Source of the DNA: Aphanothece saxicola GSE-SYN-MK-01-06B
Lineage (GTDB): Bacteria > Cyanobacteriota > Cyanobacteriia > PCC-6307 > Cyanobiaceae
Direction of reading: 5' to 3'
DNA: 64,000 nt
NCBI GenBank assembly: GCA_019359745.1
Contig: JAHHGT010000001.1
Location: 248,001-312,000 of the forward strand
A model generated the notes under the pieces. That model was not told where the DNA came from, did no database searches, and saw only the letters and a list, made by a program, of their open reading frames with translations. This document shows, in pieces, positions 8,342 through 16,376 of the stretch (position 1 is the stretch's first letter; each line of letters starts with the position of its first letter). Both the position numbers and the translations under genes were made by a program.

Positions 8342-9520
8342 TTGCCGTTTCCCGTTTCCTTCCTGCTGGTTCTGCTGCTGCTCCTCGGCCTGGGGCTGGT
8401 GGTGCTCGAACTCCGCCATCGCCTGCGGCCCGCCTCCCCCCTGCAGCTGCTGCCGGGTGCCTTCCAGGTGCGGCGCCGGGCCCAGGGCCTGGAGATCACC
8501 GGCGAGATCCGCATCCGCAACCCCCATCCCCGCATGGAGGTGATGGTTCCGGAAATCACCCTGGTGCCCACCGTGCTGGGCCGCAGTGACGCCAGCCAGG
8601 TGCGCCACGAGCTGCGCATCACACCGCTGCACCCGGACGAAGAAGCCCGCCCGGATGGTTACTGGGCCGCGTACATCGTGAAAGGTCGCAAGACCACCGC
8701 CGCCCACATCCGTCTGAACCTCTCCGGTCCCGCCGGAGTGGATCTCGAAAGTGTGCTCGATACCCTCTGGATGGACATCCATTGGGTGAACTACGGACCG
8801 TTCGGAAGGCTGCAGCGGCGCCAGGGGATCCTGATGCCCCTGCAGAAGCCGGAACCGGGTGATCCGTCAGCCCCCGGCTGGCGCGAAGGGGAAGGCTGCC
8901 GGGTGCTGCCGGTGCGCACCCACCTGCTCGGGGTGCTCGACGATTCCCTGGACGTGCTGCGGCGCTACACCGATGGCCTGCTGCAGCCCGGCGACGTCCT
9001 CACCATCGGCGAGACCCCCCTGGCGGTGATCCAGGGGCGCTACCACCACCCGTCGACGGTGGAACCCTCCTTCCTGGCACGTCTGCTGTGCCGGGCGTTT
9101 CACCCCACCAGCTCCCTGGCCACCGCCTGCGGCCTGCAGAGCCTGATCGATGTGTCGGGCCCGGCCCGGGTGCTGGGGGCGTGGATGGTGGGCACCGCCC
9201 TCAAGCTGGTGGGCAGCAAGGGCTGGTTCTATCGCCTGGCCGGGGAGCAGGCCCGCCTGATTGACGACATCACCGGCACCACACCCCCCTACGACCAGAC
9301 GATCGTTCTGGGCCCTGAGGCGCCGGAGGCCTGGTGCGAGCAGATGGCGGCGGCCCTCGGGGTGGCGGTGGCGGTGGTGGACGTCAACGACCTGGGGCGG
9401 GTGAAGGTGCTGGCCGCAAGCAGCAGCACCGACGAGGCCCTGCTGATGCGGGCCCTGCGTCCCAACCCCGCCGGCAATGCCAACGAACGCACCCCTCTCG
9501 TGCTGGTGCGGCCCGCGTAG
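8342..9520 (+). CDS. Membrane-anchored F420-0:gamma-glutamyl ligase-like protein
   Basis: A 392-residue protein starting at TTG, with an N-terminal transmembrane segment (VSFLLVLLLLLGLGLVVLEL). A conserved domain from about residue 185 resembles the CofE/FbiB ligase fold (LPVRTHLLGVLDDSLDVL, PGDVLTIGETPLAVIQGRY, DINDLGRVKVL-like end). Cyanobacteria carry homologues annotated as F420-0 gamma-glutamyl ligase, although picocyanobacteria are not known for F420, so the true substrate is open. Residues 40-170 form a separate region unique to this lineage. Likely membrane-bound facing the cytosol. Confidence 0.7.
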   Translation: MPFPVSFLLVLLLLLGLGLVVLELRHRLRPASPLQLLPGAFQVRRRAQGLEITGEIRIRNPHPRMEVMVPEITLVPTVLGRSDASQVRHELRITPLHPDEEARPDGYWAAYIVKGRKTTAAHIRLNLSGPAGVDLESVLDTLWMDIHWVNYGPFGRLQRRQGILMPLQKPEPGDPSAPGWREGEGCRVLPVRTHLLGVLDDSLDVLRRYTDGLLQPGDVLTIGETPLAVIQGRYHHPSTVEPSFLARLLCRAFHPTSSLATACGLQSLIDVSGPARVLGAWMVGTALKLVGSKGWFYRLAGEQARLIDDITGTTPPYDQTIVLGPEAPEAWCEQMAAALGVAVAVVDVNDLGRVKVLAASSSTDEALLMRALRPNPAGNANERTPLVLVRPA

Positions 9521-9601
9521 AATGAAATTGAGGATGGTGCGTTCTGCGCCGCCGTCCCGTTCCGCGTTACCGCGCCTCTCCCCATTCCTTCGTCGTCTGC
9601 C

Positions 9602-9631
9602 GTGCCAGTGCCTGCCGTGCCAGTGCCTGCC
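9602..9631 (+). repeat. Perfect 15-bp tandem duplication at a gene start
   Basis: GTGCCAGTGCCTGCC occurs twice in direct succession (9602-9616, 9617-9631), encoding two VPVPA units and offering four possible GTG starts to the downstream gene. In-frame, so slippage changes only N-terminal length. Confidence 0.9.
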
Positions 9632-10723
9632 CAGGGCAGACCCTCCCCCAGTTGGACGGTGGAGGCGCTCCAGGGCTGGCACCTTCCCCTGCTCGATGAC
9701 CCCGCCTTTCTTCCGTTGCAGCCCCTGCTGCAGCGCTCGCTGTTGCTCGCCCTGCCGGAGCAGCTGCTGACGGCAGTGACCAGCCGCCGCCCCCTGGCCG
9801 CCCAGGTGCTGGTGGCCCTGCAGCGCCAGGGGCTGACCCGCCAGCAGGCCCTGGGGCTGATTGTCTCCCGCCGGCTCAACCGCAGCGGCACCTGCTGGCA
9901 GGTGCAGCACCTGCGCCTCGCCCTGGCCGCCACCGAAGCCACCACTCCAGAGGCCTTGGCGCCCAGCCGGGCGGCCCTGGCTGGGGATCTGCTGCGCCAG
10001 GCCATCGGCCGGGTGAAGGGCGCCGCCAGCTGGATCGCCACCGCCTCCAGCCTCGACACCTCCCGGCTGGCCACCCTGCGGGAACAGGGGTTCCAGCCCC
10101 AACGCACCGATCGCCTCTGGCGCTGGCAGCCAGCGGCGGATCGCGCAGCCCCACTTCCCCCGAACGATCTGCAGCTGCGCCAGCTCAACCGCCGCACGGC
10201 GCCGTTGCTGTGGCACCTGGAGCAGGCCACCTGCCCAGCCCACCTGCGCCAGCTGCAGGATCGCCGCATCGAAGACCTGCTCGATCAGAGCCGCAGCCAT
10301 GGCTGGCTGTTGGTGGATGCGGTGCGCAATGAGGCGGTGGCTGGGGTCCGCTGGCTCGATGAGCACCCTGGCGGCGGCCAGGCGGTGGAGCTGAGCATCC
10401 ATCCCGGCTGGGCCCACCTGCTCGGGACGGCGGCGGAATCCTTGCTGCACCGCATCGCCAAGGGGGGCACGAGCCTGTGGCTGCGTTGCGAGGTCAGCGA
10501 CGGCGAGCGCCAGGGCTGGTTGCAGGCCCTGGGGGCCGAGGCCCACGGCGAAGAGGTGCTGATGGCTCGCAGTGTCTGGCGGCGCCAGGAGGGCCAGCCG
10601 GCCAAGCGGGCGGCGCGGCGCCTCGAAGCGGTGCTCGAGCAGCTGCAGCCCCGGCGGCGGCCCATGCCCACCCCCAGCGGTCCCCTCGGCAGCTTGCCCA
10701 CCGCGCCTTTGCTGCCCCGCTGA
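9602..10723 (+). CDS. Hypothetical protein, possible GNAT-like C-terminal domain
   Basis: Encodes 373 residues ending immediately before ruvX (stop and next ATG adjacent), so it is probably cotranscribed with it. It is Leu/Gln/Arg-rich. The region of residues 215-330 (LRQLQDRRIEDLLDQSRSHGW..., VELSIHPGWAHLLGTAAESLLHRI, LWLRCEVSDGERQGWLQALG) has the helix-strand pattern of an N-acetyltransferase, but this is inference and no acetyl-CoA loop is clear. The start is ambiguous: GTG codons occur at 9602 and repeatedly in the tandem repeat there. Confidence 0.6.
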   Translation: MPVPAVPVPAQGRPSPSWTVEALQGWHLPLLDDPAFLPLQPLLQRSLLLALPEQLLTAVTSRRPLAAQVLVALQRQGLTRQQALGLIVSRRLNRSGTCWQVQHLRLALAATEATTPEALAPSRAALAGDLLRQAIGRVKGAASWIATASSLDTSRLATLREQGFQPQRTDRLWRWQPAADRAAPLPPNDLQLRQLNRRTAPLLWHLEQATCPAHLRQLQDRRIEDLLDQSRSHGWLLVDAVRNEAVAGVRWLDEHPGGGQAVELSIHPGWAHLLGTAAESLLHRIAKGGTSLWLRCEVSDGERQGWLQALGAEAHGEEVLMARSVWRRQEGQPAKRAARRLEAVLEQLQPRRRPMPTPSGPLGSLPTAPLLPR

Positions 10724-11242
10724 ATGGCCCCACCCCGGCCACGATCGGTGCTGGCCATCGATGTGGGGCGACGCCGCATCGGCCTGGCCGGCTGCGATCC
10801 TCTTGGGGTCACGGTGACGCCACTGCCGGCCTTGGCGCGGGGCGCGTTCCAGGCCGACCTCGAGCGGCTGCTGGCTTTGGTGCGACAGCGGCGGGTGGCG
10901 GCGCTGGTGGTGGGGCTGCCCCTCGATGCAGGCCAGCGGCCCACCACCCAGGGGATCCATTGCCGCCGTTACGGCCTGCGCCTGGCCCGGGCCCTGGCGG
11001 CCCTCGGCCAGCCCCTGCCCCTGGCCTGGGTGGATGAGCACGCCAGCAGCTGGGCGGCGGGCGAGCGTTTCGCTCTGCACGGCGACCGCAGCGGCCGCCT
11101 CGACAGCGCGGCGGCCGTGTTGTTGCTGGAGCAATGGCAGCGTGAAGGCCCCGAACCCCTGGACCTGAGCGCGATCAACGACGATCCGGTCGACCCGGCG
11201 GCCATCGCCGTGGGCACTCGGGCCGGTGCTGATTCATTCTGA
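10724..11242 (+). CDS. ruvX: RuvX/YqgF-family Holliday junction resolvase-like nuclease
   Basis: A 172-residue RNase H-fold protein of the YqgF/RuvX family. It is thought to resolve Holliday junctions and to process pre-16S rRNA 5' ends, both in the cytosol. Seen: LAIDVGRRRIGLA with the first catalytic Asp, ALVVGLPLDAGQ, WVDEHASS with the second acidic site, and RLDSAAAVLLLE with the third. The C-terminal ~30 residues extend past the usual family end. The ATG abuts the previous stop. DUF3727, the YqeG-like phosphatase and proB follow closely on the same strand, suggesting one operon. Confidence 0.9.
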   Translation: MAPPRPRSVLAIDVGRRRIGLAGCDPLGVTVTPLPALARGAFQADLERLLALVRQRRVAALVVGLPLDAGQRPTTQGIHCRRYGLRLARALAALGQPLPLAWVDEHASSWAAGERFALHGDRSGRLDSAAAVLLLEQWQREGPEPLDLSAINDDPVDPAAIAVGTRAGADSF

Positions 11243-11261
11243 GTAAACCCGCTCCCCCTCG

Positions 11262-11810
11262 ATGGCCTCCGACCCCCCTGCGATGACGGGCTCCGGCGAC
11301 GTGCCCACCGTGCAGGTGCGGGACGGCAGCGGCCGGCAGCTGCTGTGTTTCCTGGAGCAGCTGATCCCCCTCGATGGCCATGACTACGCCCTGCTGACAC
11401 CGGTGGACACCCCGGTCTGCCTGTTCCGCCTCAGCGACGATGACGATCCCGAGCTGGTGGAGACCCTCAATGCCACCGAACCGATCCTGTCGGTGGCGGA
11501 TGTGGTGCTGCAGGAACACGACCTGACCCTGGTGCGTTCCGCCGTCACCCTCACCGTCAGCGGAGAACTGGAGGAGCCCGATCCCGATGAACTCGAGGAT
11601 GAGGAGGGTGATGACGACAGCGAGACCTATGAGCTGCTGGTGAGCTTCATGGCCGGCGATGAGGAGTACGGCCTGTACATCCCCCTGGATCCCTTCTTCG
11701 TGGTGGCCCGCATGGAGGGGGCCGACGCGGTGATGGTGGAGGGAGAGGAATTCGAGCGGGTCCAGCCCCGCATCGAGGCCGAACTCGATGAGCGGGAGAG
11801 CGACGACTGA
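11262..11810 (+). CDS. DUF3727 protein
   Basis: A 182-residue acidic protein made of two similar halves. The first half has VPTVQVRDGSGRQLLCFLEQ and YALLTPVDTPVCLFRL. The second begins after an Asp/Glu-rich linker (residues ~107-122) with YELLVSFMAGDEEYGLYIPLDPFFVVAR. This matches the cyanobacterial and plastid DUF3727 family (DUF1292-like halves). Function unknown. Its stop overlaps the next ATG (ATGA), and it lies between ruvX and the yqeG phosphatase as in other picocyanobacteria as far as I recall. Confidence 0.85.
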   Translation: MASDPPAMTGSGDVPTVQVRDGSGRQLLCFLEQLIPLDGHDYALLTPVDTPVCLFRLSDDDDPELVETLNATEPILSVADVVLQEHDLTLVRSAVTLTVSGELEEPDPDELEDEEGDDDSETYELLVSFMAGDEEYGLYIPLDPFFVVARMEGADAVMVEGEEFERVQPRIEAELDERESDD

Positions 11811-12319
11811 TGCTGCGCGATCTGCTCACGCCCGACTGGCTGGCAGGGACGTCCCTGGCCCACCTGCCGCTGCAGGAGCTGGTCGACCGTGGCATCCGCG
11901 GCCTGGTCCTGGACGTGGACCGCACCCTGCTGCCCCGTCGCCAGGCCACCATGCCTGTCCAGGCTGAGCTGTGGCTGCGCCACGCCCGTGAGCGGATGCC
12001 CCTGCACCTGCTCAGCAACAATCCGTCCCGCCGCCGCATCGGTGCGGTGGCCGACACCATGGGACTCCCCTACACCACCTCGGCGGGCAAGCCGCGGCGG
12101 GCCGCCCTGCGCAAGGTGCTGCTCGACCTCGATCTGCCCCCCGCCCAGGTGGCCCTGGTGGGGGATCGCCTGTTCACCGATGTGCTGGTGGGCAACCGCA
12201 TGGGCCTGTTCACCGTGCTGGTCAAGCCGATCGACCCCGATGGCGAGCCCTGCCGCCAGGACCGGCTGCAGAACCTGGAGTTGCGCATGGCCCGCTGGGT
12301 GGGTTCGGTTCCCGGCTGA
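11810..12319 (+). CDS. YqeG-family HAD IIIA phosphatase
   Basis: A 169-residue HAD-superfamily phosphatase. Motif I is LVLDVDRTLLP (nucleophile Asp and acid/base Asp), motif II is LHLLSNNPSRR, and motif III is the KPRRAALRK Lys plus LVGDRLFTDVLVGNRMG. This is the YqeG/GEP4 subgroup, whose yeast member dephosphorylates phosphatidylglycerophosphate. A role in phosphatidylglycerol synthesis, essential for photosystems, is therefore plausible but inferred. Start and stop both overlap neighbours by ATGA/TGATG junctions, so it is translationally coupled to DUF3727 and proB. Confidence 0.9.
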   Translation: MLRDLLTPDWLAGTSLAHLPLQELVDRGIRGLVLDVDRTLLPRRQATMPVQAELWLRHARERMPLHLLSNNPSRRRIGAVADTMGLPYTTSAGKPRRAALRKVLLDLDLPPAQVALVGDRLFTDVLVGNRMGLFTVLVKPIDPDGEPCRQDRLQNLELRMARWVGSVPG

Positions 12320-13464
12320 TGGCAAGCTCCAGCACACCCGCGAGCGCCTGTGGAGGACTTCGGCGGGTGATCAAGGTGGGCACCAGCCTGCTGCGGGGCA
12401 GCCCCGAGCGGCCCACGGCGGCGGTGATCGCCGATCTGGCGGCCAGCTTCAGCCGGCAGCAGCGCCAGGGGGATCGCCTGGCCCTGGTCACCAGCGGGGC
12501 GGTGGGTCTGGGCTGCGAGGCCCTGCGCTTCAGCAAGCGCCCCACCGAAGTGGTGGCCCTGCAGGCCGCCGCCGCCGTGGGCCAGGGCCGGCTGATGGCC
12601 CTCTACCAGGACGCCTTCGCCGTGCGGGGGCTGGCCGTGGCCCAGGTGCTGCTCACCCGCAGCGATCTGGCCTCCCGGCGCCGCTACCAGAACGCCTGCC
12701 GCACCCTGGAGCAGCTGCTGGAGTGGGGCGTGCTGCCGGTGGTGAACGAGAACGACACCCTGGCCACCGACGAACTGCGTTTCGGCGACAACGACACCCT
12801 CTCGGCCCTTGTGGCGGTGGCGATCGGCGCCGATGAACTGGTGCTGCTCACGGATGTGGATCGGCTCTATTCCGGCAACCCCCGCACCGATGCCGACGCC
12901 AGCCCGATCGAGGAGGTGCGCGACCTGGCCGAGCTGGAGCGCCTCAGCCACGTGGCCGAGGGGGGCGGCCAGTGGGGCACCGGCGGCATGACCACCAAGC
13001 TGGCGGCGGCCCGCATCGCCACCTCCAGCGGCATCCGGGTGCGCCTGGCCGATGGCCGCGATCCGGCGGTGCTCGACGCCCTGTTCGCCGGCGAGAAGGT
13101 GGGCACGGTGTTCCAGCCGAGCACCACCCCCCTGGCCGATCGCAAGAGCTGGCTCGCCCATGCCCTGCTGGTGAAGGGCAGCGTGCGGGTGGATGCGGGC
13201 GCCGAGCGGGCCCTGCTGCAGCAGGGGGCCTCCCTGCTGGCGGTGGGCATCCGGGCGGTGGAGGGTCACTTCTCCCGGCGCGATGCGGTGCGGGTGCTGG
13301 CCAGCGATGGCCGCGAACTGGGGCGGGGCCTGAGCACCCTGAGCAGCGAGGAGCTGCGCCGCATCATGGGCCTCAGCAGCGACGAGGTGCGCCGCCAGCT
13401 GGGGCCGGTGGGCGATGCGGTGGTGCACCGTGATCAGCTGGTGCTCACCTGCCTGCCGGCCTGA
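12319..13464 (+). CDS. proB: Glutamate 5-kinase
   Basis: A 381-residue enzyme of proline synthesis (glutamate + ATP to gamma-glutamyl phosphate). The N-terminal amino-acid-kinase domain has VIKVGTSLL, LVTSGAVGLG, VVNENDTLATDELRFGDNDTLSALVA, LTDVDRLYSGNPR and GTGGMTTKLAAARIA. The C-terminal PUA domain starts near residue 290 (KGSVRVDAGAERALLQQGASLLAVGI). The extra N-terminal ~15 residues are Ser/Ala-rich. Feedback inhibition by proline is expected from the family. The end is followed by the hairpin at 13481-13502. Confidence 0.97.
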   Translation: MASSSTPASACGGLRRVIKVGTSLLRGSPERPTAAVIADLAASFSRQQRQGDRLALVTSGAVGLGCEALRFSKRPTEVVALQAAAAVGQGRLMALYQDAFAVRGLAVAQVLLTRSDLASRRRYQNACRTLEQLLEWGVLPVVNENDTLATDELRFGDNDTLSALVAVAIGADELVLLTDVDRLYSGNPRTDADASPIEEVRDLAELERLSHVAEGGGQWGTGGMTTKLAAARIATSSGIRVRLADGRDPAVLDALFAGEKVGTVFQPSTTPLADRKSWLAHALLVKGSVRVDAGAERALLQQGASLLAVGIRAVEGHFSRRDAVRVLASDGRELGRGLSTLSSEELRRIMGLSSDEVRRQLGPVGDAVVHRDQLVLTCLPA

Positions 13465-13480
13465 GGCTTCCCGCAACAAA

Positions 13481-13502
13481 GCCCCCGGCTTAGCCAGGGG
13501 GC
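13481..13502 (-). terminator. Hairpin between proB and the PfkB gene
   Basis: GCCCCCGGC-tta-GCCAGGGGGC forms a 9-bp GC-rich stem with one bulged A. Read on the minus strand it is followed by CTTTGTTGC, fitting an intrinsic terminator for the PfkB gene ending at 13547. Read on the plus strand it lacks a T run, although it may also help end proB transcripts. Confidence 0.6.
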
Positions 13503-13546
13503 CGGGGACAAAGCGCGTTGCGAAGCGCCTTGAGGGAGGTTGGAGA

Positions 13547-14620
13547 TCAGGCCTTGAGGAACGCCTTCACGGCCTCTCGCCTGGGCTGGGGCTCGATAGC
13601 CCCTTCGGTGCGGCCCACGAGGGTGGCGCAGGCCGAGGCAAAGCGAAGCAGGTCTTCGATCGGACCAGGTCCGGCGACCCCAGCACCGCCCGGTGCCGGA
13701 GCTTCGAGCAGCTCAGGCCGGCGGCAGAGGCCATCCAGCAGGCCTGCCGTGAAGGCTTCACGGACGCCCAGAGGATGGCTGGGAGGATGCCGCTCATCGG
13801 GCGCAAGGGTGCCTTGGCGACCTCCCATGCACCAGCGCACGGTTCCATTGCGGCCCGTCACCAGAACGGCCGGGCGCTTGGCCAGCGCGCCGTGAATGGT
13901 CGCGGGATCGGCGCTGCTGAAGAAGGCCTCGGCTTCCTCGACGGAAGCCAGGATCAGGGTGGCCTTCTCGCCGAGGGGCCGGAAACGGCGCAGCACTTCA
14001 GCCGATGGGGGCGCATTCGGGGCAAGGCCCCAGAAACCGGGGCACCAATCGATGTCCTGGGCGATGCCAAGTCCCTGGGCCGTGGCCCGCTTGAGCAGCA
14101 GATCCAGCGCCATGGCGCTGGGACCGCCGACGAGGGCATTGGTGCTGATGAGCAGCCAGCGGGCTTCCCGGAGCAGGGGCTTCACCGATTCAGCAAGTGT
14201 GGCGGGAACCACAGCGCTGTCGGCGAAGCCCTGGCCCCTGTCGCCCAGGAAGTCGTCGAGGCAAAGATCCCCACCGGGCTTCCTTTGCAGACGGGCGACA
14301 CGTGTTGGACGTTTCGGATCCATCTGCAGTGCCGGCGTGCTCACCCGTCGTCGTTCGAACAGCTCCAGGAGTTGCCGGCCGAGCGGATCGTCGCCGATCC
14401 GGCCCAGGAAGCTGGCCGGAGTACCCAGGCGGGTGACTCCGCAGGCCACGCTGGCCGGGGTGCCTCCCGGACGATCCTGTGTGTTCGCTTCGTTCTCGGT
14501 ATCGGGCCTGTTGATGCGATGGATCAGGGCTTCGCCGAAGCACAGCACACGGGGTTGGTCGTGGGATTCCAGGCTCAGGGGATGGATGGTGATGGGTTTG
14601 GTGGTTGTGGTGTTGGACAT
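13547..14620 (-). CDS. PfkB-family sugar kinase homologue with degenerate active site
   Basis: A 357-residue ribokinase-fold protein. The N-terminal half is convincing: VLCFGEALIHRI, GGTPASVACGVTRLGTPASFLGRIGDDPLGRQLLELF (read in two parts), ARWLLISTNAL and LTGRNGTVRW-like. The catalytic loop, normally DTTGAGDAF, reads HPLGVREAF here. The anion-hole glycines and the catalytic Asp are gone (Glu at the Asp position), so phosphotransfer is doubtful. Plastid fructokinase-like proteins (FLN) are a precedent for non-catalytic PfkB proteins working in complexes. The gene follows a coiled-coil protein gene by 74 bp on the same strand, so the two may be cotranscribed. Confidence 0.85.
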   Translation of the reverse strand: MSNTTTTKPITIHPLSLESHDQPRVLCFGEALIHRINRPDTENEANTQDRPGGTPASVACGVTRLGTPASFLGRIGDDPLGRQLLELFERRRVSTPALQMDPKRPTRVARLQRKPGGDLCLDDFLGDRGQGFADSAVVPATLAESVKPLLREARWLLISTNALVGGPSAMALDLLLKRATAQGLGIAQDIDWCPGFWGLAPNAPPSAEVLRRFRPLGEKATLILASVEEAEAFFSSADPATIHGALAKRPAVLVTGRNGTVRWCMGGRQGTLAPDERHPPSHPLGVREAFTAGLLDGLCRRPELLEAPAPGGAGVAGPGPIEDLLRFASACATLVGRTEGAIEPQPRREAVKAFLKA

Positions 14621-14694
14621 AGGCAGGACGTGGAGTGGGCGGGTGAAACTCGGAGATCGGATGGCAAGCTGGAGAGAACGAGCGATATCCGCAA

Positions 14695-15039
14695 TCAGCT
14701 CTGGCTGTTGACGTAGGCGTGGAAGCGATCGGACACGGATTGCAACGCCTCGTCGGTCTGCTCAAGCACGTTGGCCCAGGCGTCCTGGGTGCTGTGTTGC
14801 AGCTCCTGCAACCGTGAGCTGGCCGCATCGCGGGCGGCCCTGAGCTCCTCGAGCTTGCTCTCGGCTTCGTCGCGAACGCCTTCAGCCAATTGTTTGGCCT
14901 GGTGTTGCAGCTGATCGATCTTGTCCGACAGTTCCTTCATCTGGGACTGCCGCTTGTCGAGAATGGCCTGGCGCAGGCGTTCGTCGACGTTGGCCATCTC
15001 CTGGGAGGAGCGGTTGATGGTGGGTTGTTGGGTGGTCAT
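14695..15039 (-). CDS. Small coiled-coil protein
   Basis: A 114-residue hydrophilic protein, almost entirely helical, with heptad-like repeats (ERLRQAILDKRQSQMKEL, DKIDQLQHQAKQLAEGV, ESKLEELRAARDAASSRL). No Cys, signal peptide or membrane segment. The start at ATG 15039 is supported by a good Shine-Dalgarno (AGGAGA, 8 bases upstream) although the frame is open further. It is reminiscent of hydrophilic stress or apolipoprotein-like proteins; function unknown. A long AT-richer leader containing a perfect hairpin (15090-15110) lies upstream, which suggests regulated expression. PfkB follows. Confidence 0.8.
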   Translation of the reverse strand: MTTQQPTINRSSQEMANVDERLRQAILDKRQSQMKELSDKIDQLQHQAKQLAEGVRDEAESKLEELRAARDAASSRLQELQHSTQDAWANVLEQTDEALQSVSDRFHAYVNSQS

Positions 15040-15500
15040 GGATGGATTCTCCTGCGTTAGGACAACCGGAACGACCGACACCCCTTTCGCAACGGCCTTA
15101 AGGGCCGTTGGCCTGCTCACAAGGACAGGCGAAATGCGCAAGCGAAACGAAAGACGAATTCGTAAAGGAAGGGGCAGAGCACGTGATCAAGGCAAGGAAG
15201 AGCTGTTTCCTGAGCCTGGAAGTCCTGAGGACGACCATCGTGCAAGCTGGGTTGTTCCAGTGAATTAACCCTATCACGATGCAGCGGATCACTAGCAGTG
15301 TGTTGGCTCATCTTTTCGAAGACCCAATAGGTTCGATGGCTCAGATCACAAGCTCTCAAATGGATTCGAAGGATCTTGCGAGGACTGGTCAGAAGATCTG
15401 ATCAATGCCCCTGTTCTGGCTTGGTTCCGCATGCCGACATCGCTGAGGTCCCTTGCAGCAACAAACATTTCGCGGCCAGAGCCTGACCCATGCCTGGGTT
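15040..15500. other. Long non-coding, AT-richer intergenic region
   Basis: About 460 bases with no convincing gene in any frame. Base composition is visibly less GC-rich than the surroundings, especially 15240-15400. It separates the coiled-coil gene (its start at 15039) from the beta-lactamase stop at 15501, so it should contain the promoter and leader of the coiled-coil/PfkB unit. A hairpin is listed at 15090-15110. Short ORFs on the minus strand (15117-15359) have no recognisable features. Confidence 0.6.
15090..15110 (-). promoter_or_regulatory. Perfect hairpin in the 5' leader of the coiled-coil gene
   Basis: CAACGGCC (15090-15097), 5-base loop TTAAG, GGCCGTTG (15103-15110): a perfect 8-bp stem about 50 bases upstream of the start at 15039 on the minus strand. 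It is not followed by a T run on either strand, so a leader or RNA-stability element fits better than a terminator. Regulatory role inferred. Confidence 0.45.
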
Positions 15501-16376
15501 TCAGTGCGGGGTCTGCGAATGCGTGAACGCCTCAACCACGATCGTGGCGGCTTCGGCGATCACCCCATCCTGCGCTTTGGCGGCCGGATCGGCCTGGGTA
15601 TGGAAGATCGCCAGCACGATCGGTGCCCGGCCCGGCGGCCAGAGCACGGCCACGTCGTTGGCGGTGCCGAAGGCGCCACAGGTGCCGGTCTTGTCACCCA
15701 CCTGCCAACCCGGCGGGACTCCGGCCCGCACCCGCCGGTCACCGGTGGTGTTGCCGATCAGCCAGTCCTGAAGATGCTGGCGCTGGGGCGGGCCCAGGGC
15801 GGTGCCGAGCACCAGGGCCTGGAGGCTGGTGCCCATGCCCGAGGGGGTGTCCGTGTCGCGGGGATCGCCGGGGATGGCGGAGTTGAGGGCGGTTTCCCAG
15901 CGATCGAGACGGAAGGTCCGGTTGCCGATGGAGCGGCTGAAGGCGGTCAGGCCGGCGGGGCCGCCCAGGCGTTCCATCAGCTGGTTGGCGGCGGTGTTGT
16001 CGCTGTGTTGGACGGTGGCGGCGGCCATCTGGGCCACTGTCAGGCCGTCCTCGAGGTGCTGCTCGGCGATCGGCGAGTGGGTCACCAGATCCTGGCGGCG
16101 GAAACGGATCCGCTGCTCCAGGAAGCCCGGCTCCCGCTGGCTCCTGTCGAGTACGGCCGCCGCCAGAATCGCCTTGAAGGTGCTGCAGAGGGGAAAGCGT
16201 TCGTCGGCCCGGTGGCCGATCCGGGCGCCGCTGGCGCTGTCGATGGCGAACACCCCCAGCCGGCCGCCGGAGCGGGCCTCCAGGGCCGCCAGTCCGGCTT
16301 CTGCCGTGGCGGGCGCCGCCGCCACCAGGGCTGCGGCCAGGGCCAGGGTGTTGAGGGGGTCCATCGGGTTCATCAT
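15501..16376 (-). CDS. Class A beta-lactamase, disulfide (carbapenemase-like) type
   Basis: A 291-residue secreted serine beta-lactamase. Signal peptide at residues 1-26 (ending ATAEA). All class A motifs are present: S65-T-F-K68 (SxxK), S125-D-N127 (SDN), E161-TALN165 (ExxLN) and K229-T-G231 (KTG). Cys64 just before the nucleophile and Cys233 just after KTG match the Cys69-Cys238 pair that marks KPC/SME/NMC-A-type carbapenemases, and the surrounding stretches (LNSAIPGDPRDT, GNTTGDRRVRA, GTCGAFGTANDVAV, PGRAPIVLAI) resemble KPC-like enzymes. Substrate range is inferred. It should act in the periplasm. The start overlaps the upstream gene (ATGATGA), so it sits in a minus-strand run with the membrane protein and the PAP2 phosphatase. 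Confidence 0.95.
   Translation of the reverse strand: MMNPMDPLNTLALAAALVAAAPATAEAGLAALEARSGGRLGVFAIDSASGARIGHRADERFPLCSTFKAILAAAVLDRSQREPGFLEQRIRFRRQDLVTHSPIAEQHLEDGLTVAQMAAATVQHSDNTAANQLMERLGGPAGLTAFSRSIGNRTFRLDRWETALNSAIPGDPRDTDTPSGMGTSLQALVLGTALGPPQRQHLQDWLIGNTTGDRRVRAGVPPGWQVGDKTGTCGAFGTANDVAVLWPPGRAPIVLAIFHTQADPAAKAQDGVIAEAATIVVEAFTHSQTPH

Noticed and set aside
15117-15359. 80-residue minus-strand ORF in the leader region
   Set aside because: No Shine-Dalgarno, no recognisable motif, atypical codon use; better read as non-coding leader.
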